Assembly (NCBI GenBank): GCA_021809885.1 | Contig: JAJZJY010000005.1 | Span: 1 to 32,602 of the forward strand | Length of the DNA: 32,602 nucleotides | Reading direction: 5' to 3' | From: Actinomycetes bacterium | GTDB lineage: Bacteria > Actinomycetota > Acidimicrobiia > Acidimicrobiales > Palsa-688 | Shown here: positions 1-8,173 of the stretch, in pieces | Position numbering within the stretch: position 1 is the stretch's first letter | How the letters are laid out: each line of letters opens with the position of its first letter | Notes under the pieces: generated by a model | Told to the model about the DNA's origin: nothing | Databases searched by the model: none | The model's input: only the letters and a program-made list of their open reading frames with translations | Program-made: the position numbers and the translations under genes

Positions 1-2
1 GC

Positions 3-179
3 ACGGACGTCACCGCCGTGCCGGCCATGGGGGTGGTGGCCGAGACCATGACTGCATGGGTGCTCGCCGTCGAGACGCTGCGCAAGTTCGGAGGCGACTC
101 GGTGGCCGAGCTGCAGCGCAACTGGCAGGGTGCCACCGATGCCCTGGGCACCGCCCCGTCCGCCGCCGGTGCCGGCTGA
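3..179 (+). CDS. aroC: Chorismate synthase, C-terminal fragment (truncated by left window edge)
   Basis: Frame 3 reads [41 protein letters not shown]..., matching the chorismate synthase C-terminal pattern (D-V-x-A-V-P-A...V...A...L...KFGGDS). Stop TGA at 177-179. Adjacent to the aroK/aroB-like gene. Confidence 0.85.
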   Translation, partial: TDVTAVPAMGVVAETMTAWVLAVETLRKFGGDSVAELQRNWQGATDALGTAPSAAGAG

Positions 180-238
180 GCGGCGCGCCTGCACCCGAGA
201 CCCGTTCGGTTCCGGTTCCGCGGCCGACGCGCAAGGAG

Positions 239-1837
239 ATGACCAGGTTGCTCGTGGTGCTCATGGGGTTCATGGGGGCGGGGAAGACCACCATCGGCTA
301 CCTGCTGGCCGAGAAGCTGGGCCTGCCGTTCGTCGACATCGACATCCTGATCGAGCACCGAACGCGTCGGCGGGTGGTGGACATCTTCGCCGAAGACGGC
401 GAGGTCGCCTTCCGGCAGATGGAGCACGACACGATCGTCGAGGCCCTCGGCGGCCCCCCTGCCGTGGTGGCGCTGGGGGGCGGAGCAGTCGAGCACTCCG
501 GGACCCGGGACGCCCTGGCGGGCGTGATGGGCATCCACCTCGAGGTGAGCTACGAGGAGGCGCTGCTGCGCATCGGCAAGGATGCCCTTCGTCCCATGAT
601 GCGGCGGCCGGACATCGGCGAGATCTACGAGCGTCGGCTCCCCGTGTACCACGACGCCGCCAAGCTGGCCGTCCGGACCGACGGCCGGCGGCCCGAGGAC
701 ATCGTCCTCGAGCTCCTGGAGCACCTGGTCGCGCCGCGCTCGGTCCCCGCTGGGTCGAGGAGCGTCCTCGTCGCCCCCATGGGCGGTGCGCACAAGGTCC
801 ACATCGGCGGCGGCATCGCCACCCAGCTCGCCTGGTTGTTGCCGCAGGCGAGTTCGACGGGCAGGTGCTTCGTGGTTTCGGCCGGCGCAGACCGCAGTGC
901 CGCCGAAGCGCTCGTCCGCCACCTGGCCGACGACACCGACCAGGAGCCGGCCCATGTCGACGTGCCCGCCGGCGAGTCCGCCAACCCTTTCGCTGTCGTC
1001 GAACAGCTGTCGCAGTGGCTCGCCGCGTCCGAGGCCCGGCGCGACGACCTGCTGGTGGGCGTGGGTGACGAGGACCTCTGCTACCTGACCGGCTTCGTCG
1101 CTGCAATCTACAACCGCGGCATGCCGCTCGCCCTGCTGCCGACCACCCTGCACGGCCAAGCCGACGCCGCCATCGGCGGCAAGAACGGCGTACACCTTCC
1201 CGGCGGCGGGAACCTGTCGGGGACCATCCACCAGCCGGTCGTCGTCGTGAACGACGTGGATCTCGCCGTCGCACACCGCGGCCACGGGTTCCGCACCGGG
1301 TTGGCCGAGGTGGCGAAGCACGCCATCATTGCCGACCAGGTCTTGCTGGCGGCGCTGGAGCATCGGTCCGAGCGGGCTGTCGAGGGCGACGTGGACGTGC
1401 TGGTCGACCTGTTGGCCCGGTCCACCGCGGTGAAGGCGGCCATCGTCACGGCGGACCAGCGCGAGCAGGGCGAGCGCGTTCAGCTCCACTACGGACACAC
1501 CTTCGGCCGGGCTTTCGAGCAGCTGCTCCCCCCGGGACCCGACCGCCACGGCGATGCGGTGTCGCTGGGGATGGTGGCAGCCGGATTCCTGGCGGCCCAT
1601 CTCGGCCGGATCGACCTGTCCGTCGTTGAGTTGCACCGACGCGTCCTCGGGGCGCTCGGCCTGCCCACCCGCCTGGCGGTGTCGCTCGAGGAGATGGAGC
1701 GCGCCTGGCGCCGCAGCCGGAGGGCCGGCAGCGAGCTGCGCTTCGTCCTGCTGAACGCAGCGGGGGTCGCCGAGGGCAACGTAGGCGCCGCTCCCAACCA
1801 GGTGGCCGCCGCCCTGGCCGATCTTGCTGCCGACTAG
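239..1837 (+). CDS. Shikimate kinase fused to a divergent 3-dehydroquinate synthase-like domain
   Basis: N-term GFMGAGKTTIG P-loop, FVDIDILIE, ALGGGAV typical of AroK. C-term DAAIGGKNGV, GLAEVAKHAII, GHTFGRAFE, RHGDAVSLGM typical of the DHQS family. Start uncertain: ATG 239 abuts AAGGAG, and TTG 248 is an alternative. Confidence 0.85.
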   Translation: MTRLLVVLMGFMGAGKTTIGYLLAEKLGLPFVDIDILIEHRTRRRVVDIFAEDGEVAFRQMEHDTIVEALGGPPAVVALGGGAVEHSGTRDALAGVMGIHLEVSYEEALLRIGKDALRPMMRRPDIGEIYERRLPVYHDAAKLAVRTDGRRPEDIVLELLEHLVAPRSVPAGSRSVLVAPMGGAHKVHIGGGIATQLAWLLPQASSTGRCFVVSAGADRSAAEALVRHLADDTDQEPAHVDVPAGESANPFAVVEQLSQWLAASEARRDDLLVGVGDEDLCYLTGFVAAIYNRGMPLALLPTTLHGQADAAIGGKNGVHLPGGGNLSGTIHQPVVVVNDVDLAVAHRGHGFRTGLAEVAKHAIIADQVLLAALEHRSERAVEGDVDVLVDLLARSTAVKAAIVTADQREQGERVQLHYGHTFGRAFEQLLPPGPDRHGDAVSLGMVAAGFLAAHLGRIDLSVVELHRRVLGALGLPTRLAVSLEEMERAWRRSRRAGSELRFVLLNAAGVAEGNVGAAPNQVAAALADLAAD

Positions 1838-2026
1838 CCGGGGCTGGTCGTCTTTGGCCCGCCACGCGCTCGAGGCAGCCGTGCCGCGGCGTGACCGGCG
1901 GGGTCGGCACCGCAGGGCGTGCTGAAGTGGCCTGATCCGCCGGGGGCGGAGCTCAGCTTCGATCGGCGCGCCATGCCCTGGGTCGGGGGCAGGGCTCAGC
2001 CCTGACCCGGTTCGGGCTCGGGCGCG

Positions 2027-2476
2027 TCAGGGCAGTGGGTGTGGCGGATCGGCGACGGTGTCAGACGCGGCGGTCCGCAGGGTTCCGGGAACCGGGTCGG
2101 CGGGGTGCGCCCGCTCTGGCACCTCGGGCGCCGGGTCGCTGCCGAACACCGGTCGGGCGCTGCCTGCGGGGTCCTCCGCCAGGTCCTCTCGGGGAACCTC
2201 GGAACCTCGGCACGCGATGCCCCTGCTCGGCGGTCCCCGGCGGGGCGTGGTCGGAGCGTCGGGCGGTCCGGCCCAACTCGAAGGAGCGTCGCTGGCGGGG
2301 AACGACTCCACGCTCCGGCGGTCCGCCTCGGCGGCCGGCTCCAGGTCGGCTCCCTGCGCTGCCTCACCGCTCGCCGGACCTCCCGTCTCGGCGAGGCCGC
2401 GTTCCATCACGTCTTCCTGCAGCTCACCGTCGTCCTGCTTCATGACCGCGATGCGGTGCGAGTCGGACGTGGGCAT
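2027..2476 (-). CDS. Small acidic hypothetical protein with ESFPASDAPSSW-type motif
   Basis: ORF with ADRRSVESFPASDAPSSWAG, a motif seen in short conserved hypothetical proteins. AGGGGGT-like SD upstream of ATG (complement of 2474-2476). Confidence 0.5.
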   Translation of the reverse strand: MPTSDSHRIAVMKQDDGELQEDVMERGLAETGGPASGEAAQGADLEPAAEADRRSVESFPASDAPSSWAGPPDAPTTPRRGPPSRGIACRGSEVPREDLAEDPAGSARPVFGSDPAPEVPERAHPADPVPGTLRTAASDTVADPPHPLP

Positions 2477-2884
2477 CTACGGCACCCCCTTCGTCGACTG
2501 CGTGGGCTTGACGCGTGCTCCGGTTGCCTGCTCCGGGGTCCTAACCGCCGCTGCGAGCCGGCCAAACCGGCGGCGCCGCCCCCGACCCGGCGATGACGGC
2601 GGCTCCCGGCACCTGGCGCCCGATCCGGCCGCGTCCAGCCCGCGGCACCCGGGCCAGCTGTCCACCCAATGGTGCTGCCCGCTGGTGGCCAGGAGCGGGT
2701 GCCCGAAGAGCGGAGCGTCGGGCGGGCTAGGCGCCCGACGGCGCGGCCGGGGGATCGCCTCCCACGAGGCCGGTGTAGATGGGCAGGGCGAAGCGGGGCA
2801 TGGGTCCTTTGACAAAACTGGCTGCCGCGTCCCATCCGTGGGGCGGATCCTTCCGTAGCGCCCAGAAATAATCATGTCGTCAGG

Positions 2885-2913
2885 TTGACAGGTCATACGT
2901 ATAGGGCTATGAT
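2885..2913 (+). promoter_or_regulatory. Sigma70-like promoter TTGACA-17-TATGAT upstream of the thiolase operon
   Basis: TTGACA at 2885-2890, 17-nt spacer, TATGAT at 2908-2913. Spacer carries palindrome ATACGTAT (2895-2902). Confidence 0.7.
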
Positions 2914-3031
2914 CAATGTCGATGTCGCCGTTCTTCTCGGCCAGCGCGTCCGGCGCCGATGAGGTCGCCCCTCGATGGCGCGGTCTGCTCGGTCCCCCTC
3001 GTACCGTCGGCGCGTGATCGTGTCAGTGCTG

Positions 3032-4240
3032 ATGCGGCAGGCCGTCATTTGCAACGCGGTTCGGACGCCGGTGGGCCGCATGGGTGGCGTCTTCCGCGAC
3101 CTTCCGGCGGCCACGTTTGGTGCCCTTGTGGTTCGGGCTGTGGTCGACCGCAGCGCTATCGCTGACGAAGCAGTGGACGACGCGATCCTCGGGCAGGGGT
3201 ACCCCAACGGGGAGGTGCCGTCGGTGGGTGGGGTCGCCGCTCTCGACGCCGGCCTCCCAGCCACAGTGCCGGGAATGCAGATGGACCGCCGCTGCGGCTC
3301 TGGGCTGCAAGCGGTGCTCCAAGCGGCCATGCAGGTGCAGACCGGGGTAAGCTACGTTGTGATCGTCGGCGGTGTAAAGAGGATGAGCCAGGTCGAGCAC
3401 TACGCCCCGGCACTGCGATGGGGTACGAGAGGAGAGGGCGTCGGTTTGCACGATCGTTTGGCGAGAGCTCGCGTCACTGCCGGAGAGATCCACCAGCCGG
3501 TCCCCGGCGGCATGATTGAAACGGCCAAACGGTTACGGGCCGACTACGGCAACAGTCGTGAGGAAGAGGACACCCTGGCCGTCGAGTCGCACCGCCGGGC
3601 GGTGTCGGCGCAGGACGCCGGGCGCTTCGCTGCAGAGATTGTGCCGGTGCCCGTTTGTACCCGGTCTGGCACGGAGATGGTCGATGCCGACGAGCATCCC
3701 GGCGAGACTGTACTCTACAGAAACTGGCTCGGTCGCGCCGGGCGCGCCATGTCGTCGATTTGTCGTCGACGGTCACGGCGGGCAACGGCATTGAGTAGCA
3801 CGACGCCAGCGCGGCTTGTATCGTTACCGACCCGAATTGTGCGGAGACTGCTGGTCTGCGGCCACTGGCTCGCCTGGTGTCGTGGGCGGTGGTCGGCGTC
3901 GAGCCGGGCCGGATGGGGCCTCGGACCGGTCCCAGCGACACAGGCAGCGCTGGGACGGGCCGGGTTGGCGATGGCAGACATGGACTTGATCGAGTTCAAC
4001 GAGGCGCTCGCTGCCCAGGTCCTGGCGCTCACGCGGGACTGGCGTTTCGGCAGCCACGACTTCGCCCGCATGAACGTGAACGGCTCGGGTATCTCGCTCG
4101 GGCACCCCTTCGGCGCGACGGGTGCCAGGATGCCGGCCACCATGCTGCACGAGATGGACCGTCTTCAGGCGCGCTATGGGCTGGAAACGATGTGCATCGG
4201 CGGTGGTCAAGGCCGGGCGGCCGTGTTCGAGCGAATTTGA
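3032..4240 (+). pseudogene. Thiolase / acetyl-CoA acetyltransferase family, with an internal out-of-frame segment (possible pseudogene or sequence error)
   Basis: MRQAVICNAVRTPVGRMGGVFRD..., MDRRCGSGLQAV (catalytic Cys), NGSGISLGHPFGATGAR (catalytic His), CIGGGQGRAAVFE. Residues encoded by ~3720-3912 are non-thiolase in the open frame but thiolase-like in another frame that contains TAG at 3796-3798. Confidence 0.75.
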
Positions 4241-4251
4241 CGGAGGTCTTG

Positions 4252-5001
4252 ATGGCCGAGGATGCAAGCTACAAGACCATCAAGGTCGACCATCACGGCA
4301 CCCATGTCCAGGTAACACTATGGCGTGCCGACGTGCGCAATGCCATCGATGCGGTGATGGTAGCCGAGCTGCACGATCTGTGCGCCCGCCTCGAGGACCG
4401 GCCGAGTGCGCTTATCGTCACCGGTGCCGGAACGGTGTTCGCCAGCGGAGCCGACCTGAGAGAAATGCGCGAGCGGGGTCGGGCCGACGCCCTGCGGGGG
4501 ATCAACAGCGGTCTCTTCGATCGCTTGGCCCATCTGCCGATGCCGACCGTAGCCGCAGTGAACGGGCCCGCCATCGGCGGTGGCGCGGAGCTGGCGTACG
4601 CGTGCGATTTCCGGGTGGCTTCGAGTTCGGCGCGCTTCGGCAACCCCGAGGTAAGCCTGGGCATCATGCCCGCTGCCGGGGCGTGTTGGCGGTTGCGCGA
4701 GTTAGTCGGTACCACCGTGGCGCGTGAGGTGCTCCTGGCCGGCCGGGTCCTCGACGCTGCCGACGCGCTGCGCACGGGGCTGGTCAGCTCGGTGGTCGAA
4801 CCTGATGATCTGATATCGGCGGCAGAGGAGCTGGTGGAGCGCATATCCCGCGGTGTACCGCTGGCTATCCAGCTCACCAAACTGGCCCTGGCGGCCCCGG
4901 CCGAAGCCCATCCCAGGTTCGACGACGTGGCGCAGGCTGTCTTGTTCGAGACTGAGGAGAAACGTTGGCGCATGACGGCATTCCTCGAGAGGAGAGCCTG
5001 A
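4252..5001 (+). CDS. Enoyl-CoA hydratase/isomerase family protein
   Basis: NGPAIGGGAELAYACDFRVASSSARFGNPEVSLGIMPAAGACWRL: crotonase fold with both Glu positions retained. Confidence 0.9.
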   Translation: MAEDASYKTIKVDHHGTHVQVTLWRADVRNAIDAVMVAELHDLCARLEDRPSALIVTGAGTVFASGADLREMRERGRADALRGINSGLFDRLAHLPMPTVAAVNGPAIGGGAELAYACDFRVASSSARFGNPEVSLGIMPAAGACWRLRELVGTTVAREVLLAGRVLDAADALRTGLVSSVVEPDDLISAAEELVERISRGVPLAIQLTKLALAAPAEAHPRFDDVAQAVLFETEEKRWRMTAFLERRA

Positions 5002-5026
5002 TGGAGGAGAGCATGGAGGTCCGGGC

Positions 5027-5896
5027 GTGACGGTCGGTGGTCGACCCAATGGTGCACCTGCGTCCGTCGGCGTCGTTGGCGCTGGGGCCATGGGCACCGG
5101 GATCGCCCATGCGTTTCTGGTGGCCGGCAGCCGGGTCGCACTGGTCGACGTGGGCGAAGACGTGCTGCCTCGCAGCGTGGAGCGGCTACGGACGCTGCTC
5201 CAGCAGACGCATTACCGTGGCCAGCTCGACGGCGCTCCGGACCAGGTGGAGCGCCGGTTGCAAGTGGGGACCGACTTGGCCGCCGTGGCCGCGAGCGCCC
5301 TTGTCGTGGAAGCGGTGCCCGAGGTGCCGGCGGTCAAGATAGGCGTGTTGGGAGCGGTCGAAGCAGTCGTGGCGGCCGATACCGTGCTGGCGACCAACAC
5401 GAGCAGCATCTCGGTAGGTGAGCTGGGCCAGGTGCTCGAACACCCGGAGCGATTTCTGGGCCTGCACTTCTTCAATCCCGTCCCGGCAAGTCTGATGGTG
5501 GAGGTGGTGGTGGGGCCGTGCACTGCGCCCGAGTTCCGGGACCGGGCCGTGACAAGTGTGCAACTGATCGGGAAGGAACCGGTGCTCGTTCGTGACGCGC
5601 CGGGCTTCGCCAGCAGCCGACTCGGTGTAATGCTCGGGCTGGAAGCGATTCGAATGGTCGAGGAGGGCGTCGCCACGCCGGAGGACATCGACAAGGCGAT
5701 GACGTTGGGATACAAGCATCCCATCGGGCCGCTCCACCTCACAGACCTGGTCGGTTTGGACGTGCGGCTTGCCATCGCCGATTACCTGTCCGTGGCACTG
5801 GGCCCGCGTTTCGCTCCTCCGACTCTCTTGCGGACCATGGTCGAGCAGGGATATGTGGGCCGGAAGTCGGGCAGGGGCTTCTTCTCGTATGAATGA
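5027..5896 (+). CDS. 3-hydroxyacyl-CoA dehydrogenase (PaaH/FadB2-like)
   Basis: GVVGAGAMGTGIAHAF NAD-binding motif, NTSSISVGELG, GLHFFNPVP, KHPIGPLHLTDLVGLD, GRKSGRGFFSYE. Confidence 0.92.
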   Translation: MTVGGRPNGAPASVGVVGAGAMGTGIAHAFLVAGSRVALVDVGEDVLPRSVERLRTLLQQTHYRGQLDGAPDQVERRLQVGTDLAAVAASALVVEAVPEVPAVKIGVLGAVEAVVAADTVLATNTSSISVGELGQVLEHPERFLGLHFFNPVPASLMVEVVVGPCTAPEFRDRAVTSVQLIGKEPVLVRDAPGFASSRLGVMLGLEAIRMVEEGVATPEDIDKAMTLGYKHPIGPLHLTDLVGLDVRLAIADYLSVALGPRFAPPTLLRTMVEQGYVGRKSGRGFFSYE

Positions 5897-6215
5897 TCCT
5901 CGACGTCGCGATGCCTGGGCGGTTATCGGCTCTCGGCTCGGGCACGATGTCCCGGTGCCAGCGCGGAGAGCGCTTTGGCGATCGCGTGGGTTCCAGAGCG
6001 ACCTCTTTGCAAATGGCGCGTCAGTCGGAAGCCTTGGTAGTCCCGCACATTCTGGGCGACCCGGAGGACGCAGAGGCCGGTCGCTCGAGACCCGACGCTG
6101 ACCGGCCCGATCCTGGGGCAATCTCGAGTCGAACAAGTGACAACTACATCATACGGTCAACCGAGCAACCGAAGGTCATTATGTTACTCTACTCAGAGAC
6201 GACGCGAGGAGGGAC

Positions 6216-6995
6216 GTGGGACGCCCGTTGGCAGAGCAGGTCGCCGTCGTGACGGGTTCGACTCGGGGCATCGGTCTGGCCATCGCTACCCGGTTGACCG
6301 AGCACGGTGTCACCGTGGTTGTGAACGGGCGCGACCCCGAACGGGTCGAGGTCGCTGTCCACGCCCTGGGTCGACGGGCATACGGCGTTCCCGCCGACGT
6401 CACGACGTTGGCAGGAACGGCGCGGCTGGCAGCGGAGGCCGCCCAACGGTTCGGGCGGGTCGACCTGCTGGTCAACAACGCCGGGATGGCACAGGCGAAG
6501 CCGACATTGGACGTGTCGATCGAGGAGTGGCAGACATGCCTGGACACGAACCTGACGGCGACGTTCCTGTGCTCACAGGCGTTCGGCCGGATCATGCTCG
6601 GGACGGCCGAGAAAGGAATCGCTGCAGGAGGGGCCATCGTCAACGTCTCCTCGATGGTCGGTGGGGTCACGGGATCGCCGATGCGTGCGGCCTATGCTGC
6701 GGCCAAAGCCGGTGTCGTAGCCCTGACGAAGGTGTTGGCGGCCGAATGGGGTCCCGCAATTCGATGTAATGCCGTTGCCCCAGGCTACGTGGAGACGGAC
6801 ATGACAGCGTTGCTCGACGCTGAGGGTCGGATCGATGTCGAGGCTATTGGGCGCAAGACACCGATGGGCCGGATGGCATTCCCATCGGAGATCGCCGACG
6901 CGGTCGTGCTCCTGGCATCGCCGGCGGCGGCATTCGTCACCGGCGCCACGCTGGTCGTAGACGGTGGCTTCATGGTGGGCGCGCCATGGGCGTGA
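6216..6995 (+). CDS. Short-chain dehydrogenase/reductase (FabG-like)
   Basis: VVTGSTRGIG, NNAGMA, YAAAKAG, PGYVETDM, DGGFMVG; GTG start. Confidence 0.9.
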   Translation: MGRPLAEQVAVVTGSTRGIGLAIATRLTEHGVTVVVNGRDPERVEVAVHALGRRAYGVPADVTTLAGTARLAAEAAQRFGRVDLLVNNAGMAQAKPTLDVSIEEWQTCLDTNLTATFLCSQAFGRIMLGTAEKGIAAGGAIVNVSSMVGGVTGSPMRAAYAAAKAGVVALTKVLAAEWGPAIRCNAVAPGYVETDMTALLDAEGRIDVEAIGRKTPMGRMAFPSEIADAVVLLASPAAAFVTGATLVVDGGFMVGAPWA

Positions 6996-7106
6996 GCCGG
7001 CGCCCGTGCACCAGGATGCGGGCGGCGCTGGCATGTCCCCACCGCGAGCCGCGGCGTACTGCTAGCGAGAGTCGATCGCGACTCGTTGGCAAAGGAGCGA
7101 GGGTCC

Positions 7107-7934
7107 ATGGTTCGTGACGATGGTCGGCCGAACGCGGATCTGCGGGCGGACGGAAACAAAGTGGCGGCCAGCGTCATGACCGACGCGGGTTCCCCCGTCC
7201 CTCTCTACTACCAGGTCTTCGGCGTGCTCCGACAGCGGATGATCGACGGAGTTTACCCGCCCGGGCATCGGCTCGTCTCCGAGGACGAATTGGCCGCCGA
7301 GTTCGGGGTGAGCAGGGCCACCGTCCGCCAAGCGGTCGGCGAACTCGTCCGCGAAGGGGTGGTGAGCCGCCAACAGGGTCGTGGGACCTTCGTCAACGCC
7401 AGCGTGGCCCATTCGCTCGGCTTACGATTCCGTGGGTCGCTGCGGGACCTCATCAGTGAGACGACTCGGGCGGGGATCCTCAGGGTCGAGGTGCAGAGGG
7501 ATGCGCCGGTTCAGCAGCGAATCGCCGAAGCGCTGGGTCTCGAAGTACCGCGCGCCACTGTGGTGCGACGCACGCGGACGATGGACCACCGCCCGTTCGC
7601 GTATACCGTGAACCACCTGCCGCCGCCGCTCAACGATCTCATCAGCGAGAAGGAACTGAAGCGCGTCGGCATGATGACCCTGCTCGAGCAGAAGGGCATC
7701 GTGTTCGGTGGGGCGACCCAGTCGATCCGGGCACAACTCGCCGACGTTCAAGTCTCACGCGCTCTTGACGTCGAGTTCGGGGCACCGGTGCTCTTCGTCG
7801 AGCGGTTGCTGCTCAAGAAGGACGGCCAACCGTGCGAGTTCGTCCAATCCTGGTACCGGGGTGATATCTACGAGTTCAGGGTCCATCTTGACATCGTGGG
7901 GGACGTTCGCGACCTCCGGTCGCACCTGGCCTGA
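7107..7934 (+). CDS. GntR family transcriptional regulator (HutC/UTRA type)
   Basis: N-terminal wHTH (PLYYQVFGVLRQRMIDGVYPPGHRLVSEDELAAEFGVSRATVRQAVGELVREGVVSRQQGRGTFV) and UTRA-like C-terminal domain. RBS aaaggagcga before ATG 7107. Confidence 0.92.
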   Translation: MVRDDGRPNADLRADGNKVAASVMTDAGSPVPLYYQVFGVLRQRMIDGVYPPGHRLVSEDELAAEFGVSRATVRQAVGELVREGVVSRQQGRGTFVNASVAHSLGLRFRGSLRDLISETTRAGILRVEVQRDAPVQQRIAEALGLEVPRATVVRRTRTMDHRPFAYTVNHLPPPLNDLISEKELKRVGMMTLLEQKGIVFGGATQSIRAQLADVQVSRALDVEFGAPVLFVERLLLKKDGQPCEFVQSWYRGDIYEFRVHLDIVGDVRDLRSHLA

Positions 7935-8116
7935 GGCATCACGGCGCGCGGGATGGCGCCTGTGCTTGTCCACTCCCTCTTCGCTTCGCCCGTGGGCCGC
8001 TTGATGGTGGCGGTCCGCTGCTGCCTGCCGTCATCCGCTCCCGTTGCCTGCGGCCATCGAACGGTCTTCTTCCTGAATCTCCCTGTGGTCGCGACGCCAG
8101 GTTTCACACCATCCGG

Positions 8117-8145
8117 TAGACAGGTGGTCCGGTTGTTAGTATGAT
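8117..8145 (+). promoter_or_regulatory. Sigma70-like promoter TAGACA-17-TATGAT for the TPP-lyase operon
   Basis: TAGACA 8117-8122, 17-nt spacer, TATGAT 8140-8145, followed by GTG 8174 with SD ggggaggctgaag. Confidence 0.6.
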
Positions 8146-8173
8146 ATGTGCAGTTCCGTGGGGGAGGCTGAAG

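Noticed and set aside
56-238. N-terminal extension of the AroKB ORF from 56
   Set aside because: Overlaps the aroC 3' end in another frame. Low-complexity Arg/Ala-rich sequence before the true shikimate kinase start (~239/248).
6997-7031. GC-rich hairpin (CCGGCGCCCG ... GGGCGGCGCTGG) after the SDR stop
   Set aside because: Imperfect stem and no downstream T-tract. Not enough to call an intrinsic terminator in this GC-rich background.
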